This document shows positions 32,641 to 42,948 of a stretch of DNA of 64,000 nt, piece by piece; the first letter of the stretch is position 1, and the number at the start of each line of letters is the position of its first letter. Both the position numbers and the translations under genes were made by a program. The stretch lies in NCBI GenBank assembly GCA_047967505.1, contig CM106539.1; one strand, given 5' to 3'. Source of the DNA: Dipteris shenzhenensis. Lineage: Eukaryota > Polypodiophyta > Polypodiopsida > Gleicheniales. Under the pieces are notes generated by a model. It searched no databases. It was not told the origin of the DNA and saw only the letters and a program-made list of their open reading frames with translations.

Positions 32641-33290
32641 GGTTTGTCAGATGTATGTGAATTGGTGCCCGAGGGCAATTCGCTGCAGTATTTGGGCAGG
32701 GTAGATTCCTGCAAACATTGGGTCACACACTTGTTGCATGATATTCCAGGTCTGGCGAGGCAAGGGAGGGCTGATTGCGACTGATTTTAGAGCATGGAGC
32801 AGCGTGGAAATGTCGCATGCTGTTCCAGAACTGCGAATTAGCAGTTTGGAGCTGCTGGCTGGTGTGAATTGTGGAAACTGAGCCGCTCGGCAGTTCGCCT
32901 GGTGGCTGGGATGCTTTTCGGTTGATTGTGGACCTCCAAAGGTTGCATGTATGCTTGCTTTCGAAAAGTTGAGATAGAACTTTGTGTTAGAAATTACCCA
33001 ACAGAGGGTACGCACAGCGGAAGACTTATAGTAATGCCCAGGAGCTCACACAGTGTGCGGGTGGGGTGTGGAATCACAAACTTCTTGACTTATGTGCATT
33101 TAATAGATGTGCAGACTCATCAATAGACAATGAACCAGCCAGATAGAGAAACCACCAAAATATATTTTTCCGTCCAAAACTATGGACACAATACAAAAGA
33201 GATAGATCCAGAGAGTGGCCAAAGTTAACTGCTGCAGGACACACATCCTATATCATAGACAAACCCATATGTTAAATAGTTTCACCTTCA
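32641..33290. other. No gene recognised
   Basis: Frames on both strands lack known motifs. Nothing repetitive was seen. Confidence 0.45.
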
Positions 33291-33437
33291 ATGGCGAAGG
33301 GGAAGAAAAAGCAAAGATGGCCGTCATCAATATATCGCAAAGCTCAAATTGCAGTTCGTTCATTCAAAATGGGTGTGGAAGGACAAGTTAAACGGTTTGG
33401 CATGCTGGCTCGCTATGACTTCAACAAAGTTGCTTAG
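33291..33437 (+). CDS. Hypothetical 48-codon basic ORF
   Basis: ATG 33291 to TAG 33435-33437. The N-terminus is strongly basic (MAKGKKKQRWPSSIYRKAQ) and the rest is mixed (VRSFKMGVEGQVKRFGMLAR). I do not recognise it. It lies about 450 bp from the TIM9-like exon on the other strand. It could be a short exon, a microprotein or chance; the basic start and even codon use are the only arguments for it. No promoter or poly(A) signal was identified. Confidence 0.2.
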   Translation: MAKGKKKQRWPSSIYRKAQIAVRSFKMGVEGQVKRFGMLARYDFNKVA

Positions 33438-33678
33438 AGAAAGGAAAGGGTTGTGGCATGTACTTTGGACCCACGTCATGTTTCTTCTTGCGTTATACGA
33501 ATTGCTATATGTTTTGAGCTAGCACTAGGTTATCTCTTCTAAAAGTAATGAATACTTTTTATCAGATCTCGTTAGACACTGAGAAAACGTTTAGAGTTTT
33601 CCGATAACATTATTCCCGAACTGCCCACACAATTATTGCGAGCTCAGAGAGTGCAAGAACCCCAGCAGCAACACGTCC

Positions 33679-33737
33679 GTTCCTCTCTCTCTCTCTCTCT
33701 CTGTGTCTCTCTCTGTCTCGGGATTGTAATTGTCGAC

Positions 33738-33781
<44 letters not shown>

Positions 33782-33795
33782 GGGATTGTAATGTC
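33679..33795. repeat. (TC)n microsatellite, duplicated with 'gtctcgggattgtaat'
   Basis: Two (TC)n tracts, each followed by 'tctgtctcgggattgtaat(t)gtcga', about 60 bp apart. They lie inside the inferred intron 1 of the TIM9-like gene on the minus strand. Confidence 0.9.
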
Positions 33796-33890
33796 GAGAA
33801 GCTATTTCACGATTTTTGCAACATTCTATACCTCTCCATTTGACTGTAATGTGAGTCCTACAAAAGAAGTGGCAAGAAGGCAAAGCATAC

Positions 33891-33991
33891 CTGTCACGAA
33901 TCTGTAGCTGATCGATCATACCGACCATTCTCATCTTCTCCTCCTCGGGCAGATTGTCCAAGTCGGCAACGTCCATACCCCTTCTATCCAT
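33891..33991 (-). CDS. TIM9: TIM9-like mitochondrial import chaperone, first coding exon
   Basis: The minus strand reads gatcgccATGG, a good plant start context, then 33 codons: MDRRGMDVADLDNLPEEEKM, then RMVGMIDQLQIRD. The LPEE-K-M---MIDQLQ-RD block is the N-terminal part of plant TIM9, a small intermembrane-space protein that with TIM10 escorts hydrophobic proteins to the inner membrane. After codon 33 come AG and a good donor, GTATGC. The split codon AG|N would give Ser or Arg, fitting the Ser after RD in plant TIM9. The twin CX3C exon is not found downstream on this strand in the window. Either intron 1 is very long or the gene is broken. Confidence 0.8.
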
Positions 33992-34387
33992 GGCGATCTG
34001 AAGCAGGTCCCAAGACACGGCTACAAGCAGAAAGCGGAGGGGCCTTTGAGAATTTTGGCCTGCGAACCTGAGCCTTTGGTTTACTAACACCTAAACTTTC
34101 AATTTCAGTACAACGAAGAAAACAAGGGAGTACAAGTACTCGTGAGAACTGCCTTCAATTTCTAATGGAAGCCCGTGTATTAATTTGCAACACTTGTGAT
34201 GGAAGCGGGTGTATAGGAAAGTTCGAATGATTTGCAAACTCCCACTGAGAGAGGGGGAGAGAGAGAGTTCTTAAAAAAAGAAAGTGTGTGTGAGTGAGTG
34301 TGTGAGTAAGAGAGAGAGAACCAAAATAGAAGGGGGCCACATGGAGAAAAATGGTGTGGGACACTTTTTTAAGAAAAGTATAACGAT

Positions 34388-34434
34388 AGCGCTACTTGGC
34401 GCTACCTGGATAGCGCTACCTAGCGCTACCTGGA
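34388..34434. promoter_or_regulatory. Four GCGCTAC motifs upstream of the TIM9-like exon
   Basis: (A/G)GCGCTAC occurs at 34388, 34398, 34412 and 34422, about 400 bp upstream of the TIM9 start on the minus strand, between it and the helicase pseudogene. AGCGCT is palindromic. A regulatory role is inference from position; it may be a small local repeat. Confidence 0.35.
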
Positions 34435-34439
34435 AGGCA

Positions 34440-35176
34440 GTTGCTCAAAACAAGGTGAATTATATTATAATTCACTACACTATATAGTACACTAAATTTG
34501 AATACCAATACACTAAGTTTGTGCCAAATTAAGTTTGAATACCAGTACACTAAGTTTATGCCAAATATTTCATGTCCTGAATGATTATTTGATCCAATGT
34601 GATCCCTACGCCTAGTCTCTTCTTTAATTATTTGTGATGTTTCTATTTCTTTTTTTGTTATGAGTTCTTTGAGGAGTGAGAGTTGTTTAGTTTGCTTTTG
34701 ATAGTCAATGTTAAACACCGACAATGTATGTCATAATTATGTTGCTTACATGTTTGTAAATTTTTTGTAAATTTGTTATTATATTTTTTTATTTTGTCCT
34801 CGTTGGCTTGTAAACGTTTATGATTGCCACATCTTGTAGATCCTTGGTTTGAAATATGATCAACAAGCATTAGGCTCCTTCTTCTTCAGTGTAATATACC
34901 TTTTTAACTTTTAATATTTTATCATAGTACCTTGAAATCCCAAGTCCATATTTTATCGAACCCATCAATATCTAAGAGTTGATTGTTTTTCATGTGTGTT
35001 TCTTGAAAGCATATGATTATTGTTGCTTTGAGGCTGTTTGTTGCTATTATGTCTTCTTTGTGCGCAATGAATGAGGAAGTATTGAGTGATTGAATGTTGA
35101 AATGTTTATTATTATGCTTTGATGTGTAAAAGTTTTTTTGTTCAAAAGTCCATGGACATTTTTGTCTTAGTCTCAT
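34440..35176 (-). pseudogene. Endonuclease (EEP) domain following the PIF1 helicase
   Basis: Directly after the helicase C-terminus on the same strand, 35176-34922 reads FNIQSLNTSSFIAHKEDIIA, then ATIIICFQETHMKNNQLLDI with DGF after it. These are the first two blocks of the exonuclease/endonuclease/phosphatase fold: catalytic Asn in N-x-x-SL and Glu in QET. Further on, SVFNIDYQKQ (near 34720) stands where GDFN is expected, and a Thr-Arg-Arg...DHI stretch (34600-34575) resembles the final block. Two active-site residues are lost and frames shift, so it is a pseudogene. Such a C-terminal endonuclease after a PIF1-type helicase is known from Helentron/Helitron2 transposons. Confidence 0.65.
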
Positions 35177-36640
35177 AATTTCTTGTAGGACGAGCGAGCT
35201 TGTCCACTTTGATGCGTTTTCTTTCTATTTTATTTAGTAAATAAAGATTTTGTGGGTTGTGTATTCTTGAGAGTGTTGTGTATACAAGACCGTGTGATCT
35301 TATGTTACTTGGATCAAATGGTAATGAATCCATAGATATTCCTTGTGATCAATGTACGGTTCTAGCCAATGCTGGTTGAATGGGGAATTGTGTTCTTGTT
35401 ATGTTATTTAGTTGGTTTTTCGCGACTAGGAACTCTCTTTGTATTTGAAGTATGGGTGTCCAAGTCATTGGTGTATCGTTCTCATAAAGCGCTTTGTTCT
35501 TACATCTTGCATTGCTTCCAATATTCATGTCCTCGAATTTTATCCATAGAACTGATGGATGTCTTTTCATGTTGGAGCCCATACACAAACCATCAGCATC
35601 ATTTAGAAGCCCATCACTAATGTCTAAGTTTCTTGAGCAAATTTCTACAATCATTTCAACTTTAAGTTTTAATTATAAATGTAATCCTCCCATACATTTT
35701 GGGTCATCCGATATTTTAATCGATTTCCTACATGAACTTTGTCTTGTGCCTATTGCTTGTATCATTTGTTTTAAAGCATTCATGTAGAAAAGGTGAGGAA
35801 TGGATTCTTTTTATGATGGTAGTCGAAGATATAGTGTGTTTAAAGAGTCTATAGCTTCTTCTGAATGTTCACCCATTTGGATTTTGTTCAAGATGTCGAA
35901 GAATAGCATGTCGTCGTCTCATCGGTTGAAATAGTTTGTAGTACTTGATTTCCTCTCTCCATATTGAATTTTCTAGTGTTAGTGTGGATTCCTTCTCTAA
36001 AGACCCAACAATCCTTAGTTGGGCTTGCTTGGCATAAGTTGCCACATAGTATAACAATTATTCCTTCAGATGGCTTTAAGTGATTGTGCTTTATTTCATG
36101 CATTCACATATCAACTACAGCGAATGTGTTCTGCCCGATTAAATAAATCCCGTCGATGACTAGCAACTCCACGCTTTCATACATTATGGACAGCGTTTGT
36201 AGTTTATCTGGTGTTAGGCCAGTATAGTTTGCAACAATGAGAGGCAGATGTAGTGTGGAGTGTATAGTGCATCCTCCAATGTTTCAAGCTGCTTTGCTTT
36301 TGTATGCCAGTAGTAGCAAGGCTCTTTGTTGTTCAACATTGGATGTTTGTTTATGTGAGTAATGCCTAATAAGTGCTTGCACTATAAGAAATAGTGTGAA
36401 TGTTTTTCATGTTCCTACATTTCCTGAAAGAAACAGCCTTATTCTTTCCTTTGGATTTTTCCTTTTCTTTAGTAAGATGTCCTCAATAATTAACCACTGC
36501 TCATCGTTTACCTTTCTATAGAGTTCGTGGTATTCCTTGTTGGACATTTTCTCATTCATACGAGCTGAATGTAAGGAAAATTGATTTCTCCTAGCAACTG
36601 TTGCCATGTCTAATCCCAAACCATATTATTATGGTTCATG
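35177..36640 (-). pseudogene. PIF1-type (Helitron-like) DNA helicase pseudogene
   Basis: Read from 36619 down: LNDEQ-like start (VNDEQWLIIEDILLKKRKN), then Walker A as LFLSGNVGT-stop-KTFTLFLIV (36439-36401), ALLLLAYKSKAA, NIGGCTIHSTLHLPL, Walker B as LLVIDGIYLIG (36171-36133; canonical DE is DG), IIVILCGNLCQASP, the mid region NLDISDGLLNDADGL with VLWIKFEDMNIG, and the C-terminal PIF1 motif SHGLVYTTLSRIHNPQNLYL (35300-35230). PIF1 enzymes unwind DNA 5' to 3'; in Helitrons the helicase is fused behind a HUH Rep nuclease. No Rep is visible upstream: sequence above 36640 is different and reaches the (GGA)n repeat. Stops and lost Walker residues make it dead. Confidence 0.88.
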
Positions 36641-36780
36641 TCTTGTTTCAATCGATGTTGATGATGACGTTGTCTCTATGTTTGTTATCACGGGTCGTTT
36701 TCTGGTGAGAGGTGTAGGGTAAAGCATGGAAAGCAGATCTCATGCGTGCATCGGTGAGAAAGAGGGCTTGATCATAACAA

Positions 36781-37660
36781 TTGATGGAGTCTCTCGCCTC
36801 CATAGGAGTTCAAGGGTTTAAAAGGAGATTTCAAGGTTTGAAAAGGAGACAGGGTCGAGAGAGCTATCTAGGAGTTCTAGGGTTCAGAGAGGGCTGCAGG
36901 GTTCAGGAGGAGCCCAGGGTTGAGGAGTGGAGAGCTAGTCTCCTTTGCGGATTCGAGGGGTAAGGGTTGAGGAGGAGAGACAAGGGAGGAGGGAGGAGGA
37001 GGGAGGGAGGAGGAGGACGAGGGAGGACGAGGGAGGGAGGAGGAAGAAGGAGGTAGAGGCAGAGGAGGAGGAGGAGGAGGAAGAGAAGGGAGGAAGGAGG
37101 GAGGAGGAAGGTGGAGGAGAGAGGAAGGAAGAGAAGGAGGGAGGAAGGAGGGAGGAGGAAGGAGGAGAAGAGAGGAGGAGGGAGGAAGGAGGAGGAGGAG
37201 GAGGAAGTACAAGGGTAGAGAGTGCAAGGGTAAGGCCATGCTAGAAACGATAGTGTAAGTAGACACAATTGAGATCAATCACATGAACACAATAGTGATC
37301 TTGAACACTAAACCCAAAAGAGTGGAAGCTTCATTCCATTGAGAGATTTTTATACATGTTGGTCTCTACACAATCCGTAGGTACCTCCATGGTGGGACCT
37401 CTTTTGTAGGAGACCTTTTGGACAAGAGTCCCTCCACTTTTGGGGGGGACGTTTTGGGTCTCTACACAAAGTGGGGGGACCTTTGAGTCTCTACACAAAG
37501 TGGGGGAACCTTTTGGGTCTCTACACAAATTGGGGGGACCTTTTTGCTCTCTACGCAAAGTGGGGAGACCTCAAAAAGTGTAGGCTTTTAGTCTTTCTCT
37601 CACTAGATCTTGATTTTGCAAGTATGATTGGATCATTTCTAGAGAGGATTTTAGCTATCC
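36781..37660 (-). repeat. Dispersed TATA/(TCC)n repeat, copy 2, inverted
   Basis: On the minus strand, from 37660 down: a minisatellite, then gtataaaa (37354-37347), 'aatggaatgaagc' (near 37341-37329), (TCC)n as GGA on the plus strand (36960-37205), and 'gaaccct'/'aaaccttga' units (36905-36800). The order equals copy 1 at 4.0-4.9 kb, though sequence outside the blocks has drifted. It shares 'gttgaggagtggagagctagtctcctt' (near 36917) with copy 3 at 63.28 kb. Confidence 0.65.
37436..37573 (+). repeat. About 33-bp minisatellite 'ggggggacctttt...ctctacacaaagt'
   Basis: Four imperfect units of roughly 32-35 bp (g-run, acctttt, gggtctctacacaaa(g/t)t). It occupies the place that the unrelated 13-bp minisatellite holds in copy 1 of the repeat family. 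Confidence 0.85.
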
Positions 37661-38599
37661 TCATCCTTTAAGATTCATCATACCATATTTTAGGCTCAAG
37701 ATATTATAAGAGGAGCTTTGTCGCTACTAATGCTCTCATCGTTGTTATCCTATACTGCACTTCTGGCCCTTGTTGGCCACAGGGTTAACAGTGTTTGATC
37801 TTTTTCTCTTGTGATGTTTTTTTTTTCCCCTTCAACTATGTCAATGCTCTGTGTGTATTTGTCATGCCTAGTTTTATAATTAGGATTCAATGAATGCTAC
37901 ACTTTGCTCAAAGGTAAGTGAAGCAAGCAAATTTCCCTGTAACGGTTTTCGGGGTCCTTTGTTTTGCAGTAGTTTTTGAATCGAATTATCTTTGCTCTTT
38001 TCCTTTTTTTGACTTGTATCCCAATGCATGTGTACTCACTCACAAATTGTGCAATGCAATTGCCTTGAAGGTACTTTGTTATTATGTTAGCAAAAAGATC
38101 TATGTGCTTTCTGGTCTTTTTTTATACTTTGTTATTATGTCATCAAAAAGATATATGTGCTCTCTGGATCCATTTTCTCAAGCTACCATCGTCGCTTTAT
38201 CAAGATGGTGCACTCCTCTGTAGTATTAGTGTTTATATATGTGAACTCCCTCATGCTACTTGTGTGAATAGCAATGAAAGAGATTGATAGACTGCTTGCT
38301 ATGCACTTATGTGTTTGGTGTTCAAGCTTGTGATACCTGCTTTTCTGACTCTTTCATTGGCATGTGCTCCATTTGCAATGCTCCAATGTAGTGCATCCTT
38401 GACAGCATCCAATGTTGCCTTATTTGCTTTTACCATGTAATATGTGTAGTATGATGCTACTTTTTGAGGGTTCAAAATGAATTGTATGTCTGTGTTTGCC
38501 CCCCATAACTTTGACCAAGCGTTCTTTCGTATCCCAAGACAAAAACTTAATGAATGAATACTTGATTCATTCCAATCAACGGTTGATGTTCCTGAGGTC
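37661..38599. other. No gene seen; 52-bp tandem duplication
   Basis: 'tactttgttattatgt' to 'tatgtgct(t/c)tctgg' occurs at 38072 and 38124. Otherwise no coding or RNA sequence is recognised. Confidence 0.5.
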
Positions 38600-40012
38600 C
38601 CACGTCCTTTTGCCTCAACCTCCCCTCTGCCTTGCCTCCCCCCTTCTCCTTCCGCTTCCTTCCCACATCCTTTCCACCCCTCCTCCTCCTGCCTCCTTCC
38701 TCCTCTTCACCCCACCTCCTCCTGCCTCCACCCAGCCTTCTCCTTATGCCCACCCGCCTCCTTCCACCTGCAATCCCCTCCACCCGCCTCTCCTTTTGCC
38801 CACCCCACCTCCTCCCTCTTGTGTCCACCGCTCCTCCTCGCCTCCCTTCCGCCGCCCTCCATCTCATCTCCCCGCCTCCTCTCGCCTTCAACCTCCTCCA
38901 CCCTGCCTCCATCTGCCTCTCTCCCCTCCGCCCTCACCTCGCCTCCTCTTGGCCTCCACCCTCGCCCTGCCTTAAACCCTCCGCCTCCACCTTGCCTCCT
39001 CTTTGTCTCCACCTCACCTCTCGACCATCCCCTCTTTGCCTTCCTCCTCTGTGAGGGCTCTGCCTCTCCATTGGCAGCCAATTGTAGGGGTGTGTAGCAT
39101 TTTGCCCACTTCCCCGTAGCTAGCCCTTGGATTTTTTCCTTCCTTTCCTTCGAGCAATGGTGAGTTATTTGTTTGTCTTTTGGAGAAAGATTTTCTTTAT
39201 GGTGACCCTTGGTCTGGCCAGAGGGGCTCTATGGCAGCACCCTCAAATCCCACAACCGTTACGATTTCCCCAATTGAAAAGCAACAGGTGAAGCATGCAG
39301 TTTGGTCACTTTAGGACAAGAAGGCAATAGTGGGCATAATAGTTGGTCTCACATCCACAAGGAGACAGGTGAGAGACTTGATTTAGGCGAGTCTACCACT
39401 AGAAGGGGACCACATCCAGGAGGTCACCATCTTTAAAAGAGGCGATTTCCTCATCAAGCTGAGCTCTCCTGCTATCACCTTGACAATGGTGGAGCAGAGC
39501 TCCATCCTCCTTGGCCCGCATCTGGTGTACCTCTTCCCTTGATACCATGGCTTCACAGTGGAGGACATGGCCGTGACATACCATGTTCCCTGATTCTCGG
39601 TGACGCTCTGCTTCCTGGGGATTCCAAAGGAGTACAGAGCCATCCTTCCCTTCATTGGTAGAGCCTTTGGCACGATGCTATAGTCCTCACCAAATTTGGA
39701 AGCTTCAGTGTCCCTTGGATCAAATTGGTGGTTGAGAGAGTCCCTCCCAGAGTTGATCCTCCTTGAGACCCTTGAGGGGGGTACATTCTATCAAAGAGTG
39801 GAGATCTTCGGTTTAGCTGGCCAGTGTCTTTGCTTGCAGGCAGAAGGTCCATCTAGCCGCAGCTGTCCTCATGGGCTATTCCTCCCCCCCAACCCCCACA
39901 GGACAAGCAGAGCCAGCAAGCCCATTAGACAGGAGCATCAAGAGTCCTAGATTCCTTGGGTGACACCTTCAGAGGGAGAGTGGACCTAGGTGGAAAAAAA
40001 GATGCGCAGTGG
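38600..40012 (+). pseudogene. Decayed L1-type LINE: C/T-rich 5' region and ORF1 part
   Basis: A C/T-rich block (38600-39060) precedes an ORF1 relic, as in the LINE at 16.8 kb. With stops skipped, 39400-40010 reads EVTIFKRGDFLIKLSSPAIT, HGFTVEDMAV, TLCFLGIPKEYRAILPFIGR, then QCLCLQAEGPSSRSCPH. These align with EVALMGRGIFWLKLSSAQAA, RGFSVADFNA, TLIFPGLATELRPIIKDLGA and the knuckle QCLRCHGFEHQARSCPR of the other LINE. Zinc ligands are lost. The relic ends near WT-VEKKMRSG (about 40010), matching WTEVKRKRKGN. Nothing of ORF2 follows. Confidence 0.75.
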
Positions 40013-42070
40013 CTAAACAAAGCCACATTCCACTAAATTTGTCTTGCAACTCATTTCTTACATACTGTACCATAAAAAGAAAAAACAAATGATACAGATT
40101 ACTACAATTGTATTTAAAGTGCATAAAAAATTTAAAACACATTATGTGAATGTAATGTGTTATGTAATTCTCTGTAATAGCTGTGTATGGCAAAACAATA
40201 CACAAAATGCATAGGGTAGTGGTTGGGGTTGTGGATTCAAGAACTGCCTACAAGGCAATCAAGCATGTCAACATCATAATTTAGGATATTGAGTACGAGA
40301 AAAATAGTTTGTTCGAAAATACAATGGGTCTATGACTTGGGAATGAAACGGAAGACACGTATCAAGTGACAACACACATGCAAGAAGTGAAACAAAGAGA
40401 TATAAAAAAAGACATCTTTTAAACCATAATTCAAAGAGAACAAATATACTGGCAACAAATATGTTACTTTCATAGACCTAAAGACCAAAGCAAGCACGGC
40501 TATCTGAAACGAACATCCTTTAATCTCAGTTTGAAGGACTTAGAGTAAAAAGTTGATTATATCATGGAGAACAAGACACCTCCATTGTCAAGGGATGCAA
40601 AGGATGGACTTAACATGTTTTCCATCTTTTTCCATGTAGGGAGGAGTTATAGGCTCAAATAAGACAAGCACTACAATCTAGCTCCTATCTATTCTTATAT
40701 GGTGCAAAATCCTAGCTATAATATAATTCAAAGAGCATCCCTTGCTGACTACACCTTCAAAATTAAGAGTTACATAAAGAATGGAGATGTTTACATTCTA
40801 CTAGAATCCTTGAATCAATCAATAGAAGACAAGATCTACTATTTCTTTTATCTACTGCTACATTATGGTAAATAAGAACTCAGAATAGAAAGAAATGATA
40901 CAAACATAGGAAGAAGGTAAAGGGAGATTAATTTCACTTCTACATTTACAATCTACAACTTCATGTAGTTTTTGAATACTTAATTATGCACAACAATACT
41001 TAAAATTTTCTTACAACACAAGATGGTACTTCTATGCTAACTAATATAGATGAAGGATACATACTTGATGTTGACTTTTATTAATGAAGTTACAACAAAA
41101 TTCAAGTATGAGTGCTTTTTAAAAACAAACGGAATCTCATTCACAATGCTTATTGCTGCAAGTTGTATTATTAACAAAACATTGTTACACCTTTGTTGCT
41201 AGGTTGCAACTAATTTGACCAACACAAATAATTACCAAGTACACTTATTAATCTTAGAACAAATAATGAGGAGATTCTACAACTATTTCTACAAGTCTCA
41301 GGGTTGCAAAACATTCTGCAAAGTTTGACAATGTTGCTGAAATATACCAATATCCTATCATTCTATAATACTTTTCTATTATTAATGTACAAATACATAA
41401 AAGAATCCCATCTCCAATTACAAATACCATATGGAACCATTCAACTACAAATGCTTTTTCCAATGGTAACCACTACAAAGTCTTTTCCCTTTAAGCCAAT
41501 TTGTTATGTCAAACTAACTACAAGTATTCAAACTAAGTACACCTATAATGACCTGAGGCATTAAGGAAACTTCGAACTCCATAAGTATGTTCATTGAAAG
41601 GAAGCCATTGCCATTTGTAAAAAATGTTTGGCCTTGCATTGTTGACAATATCTTCCAAAGATCGTGGAAGACATAACCACAATAATACAACCAAGCACAC
41701 AACAACCAAGCACAACCGAGATTCTGCACAACACACCCAAACACAACATAGATTCTGCACCCCTAGATCGTATTCAAACAAATTAGAAAAATACATCTCA
41801 CCAGTGAAACTGAGATCATCACAGTGCAAGCAACCATACATCAAATAGCTAGAATAAATTCACAGAAAAACCAAAGTCTTGAGCATTAACAAACAGAAAC
41901 ACATAACCATATCCCACAAAGAATAGTGCAAGTACATGAGGAGATGAATAGTTTGAATATCGAGATGAAGTTGAAGTGGAAGGTTGCATTGCTTGGACAA
42001 AATAATCTCATATACAAAATGTTGCAAGTTCTCAGTGCGCTAGTACTGATGCATTTCTAGAATTTCAAAA
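40013..42070. other. No gene recognised; AT-rich
   Basis: AT-rich sequence with short frames only (41254-41844 on both strands). A small 'acacaac' repeat lies near 41690-41755. No mobile-element signature is visible. Confidence 0.5.
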
Positions 42071-42556
42071 ATGATGTCTCTATTCAAAGGATACCGGTTA
42101 AGAGTAAACTTGAAGAGATTAGAAGAGCAATTAAGTTTTTTGGACTTCAAAATGATGGTTGATGTGAATGTAGATCACTCTTATGTGGATGGTGAATCCA
42201 GTGGCTCAGAACAGAGCCTTGATGATGAGTTGGGTATTCCTTTGGTTGCTACACCTAGAGTAAGGAAGACAAGGGATGTTTTGAGAGCACCTGGTAGTGA
42301 GCCTATTTTGTGCAGGTCTACCAAAGTTAAGTATCCTGTGGATAGGCTGAAATATGATGGATTTACAGCCATTCACTATGCCTATATGGTCAAAGTGATA
42401 CATGAACTAGAACCCACTTCTTTTGAGCAAGCCATGAGAAAAGAAAAATGGGAGAAAGCCATGGATAAAGAAATGGATGCCTTGGAAGAAAATGCTATAT
42501 GGGAATTGAACAAAAACATTAATGATCTTTCTAGATGGAGGTTTAAGCTCCTTTAA
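42071..42556 (+). pseudogene. Copia fragment: integrase-RT linker and RT start
   Basis: The first part reads RLEEQLSFLDFKMMVDVNVD and then an acidic linker. The later part, RSTKVKYPVDRLKYDGFTAI, HYAYMVKVIHELEPTSFEQA, WEKAMDKEMDALEENAIWEL, is the linker and first RT block of Copia (E-A---W--AM--E--AL--N-TW-L). The sequence then becomes unrelated near 42520. It is on the plus strand, 48 bp outside the TSD of the young minus-strand Copia, and is a different and older family. Confidence 0.8.
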
Positions 42557-42603
42557 AAATCTCGATGCGACATCGCCCACTGCCTTCCTCTAAATGCTTG
42601 CCC

Positions 42604-42860
42604 TGACAAAATATGAAGAGGGGAGAGGAGAAGAGTGGAGATGAGGAGAGAGGGCACAGCTAGAGAGCACACCACAAATGACTAACTGTACACTAGAATT
42701 AGTTGAAAAAATAGAATATATACAAACCCTTTTAGGGTTAGGGTTAGGGGATCTAACCCTTTCCTTTATAGCACTCTATAAGGTTAGTGCTATGCACATA
42801 TGATCACGTGATGGTGCTATGCACACATGATCACATGATGTTGAGCGTGAACTCTCAACA
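42604..42860 (-). repeat. 3' LTR of the young Copia (257 bp)
   Basis: On the minus strand TGTTGAGAGTTCACGCTCAA...TTTTGTCA. Contains 'tagggttagggttagggg', one hexamer more than the other LTR, and a 27-bp direct repeat (42787 and 42814, gtgctatgcac...tgatg) with CACGTG in its first unit. Confidence 0.97.
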
Positions 42861-42872
42861 CCTTCCCTCAAG
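42861..42872 (-). other. Polypurine tract of the young Copia
   Basis: The minus strand reads ttgagggaagg directly before the 3' LTR; this primes plus-strand DNA. A second copy of the same purine string lies at about 42892-42904. Confidence 0.85.
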
Positions 42873-42948
42873 ATCAACATCATGAAGTAGGCCTTCCCTC
42901 AAGATGATGATTCTGGGGAATCGAAGAAGGACTGAGCATTACATTCCA

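Noticed and set aside
32664-32680. 'tggtgcccgagggc' as the PBS of the 32.0-kb LTR
   Set aside because: Not a usual plant primer tRNA end, and the LTR does not end in CA just before it.
36903-37278. Open frames of Pro/Leu/Ser and Glu/Gly/Arg over the (GGA)n tract
   Set aside because: Triplet-repeat artefacts, as at 4386-4610, 38547-39097 and 63320-63997.
42720-42760. Interstitial telomere repeat (TTAGGG)
   Set aside because: Only two to three hexamers, and they lie inside an LTR present at both ends of the element.
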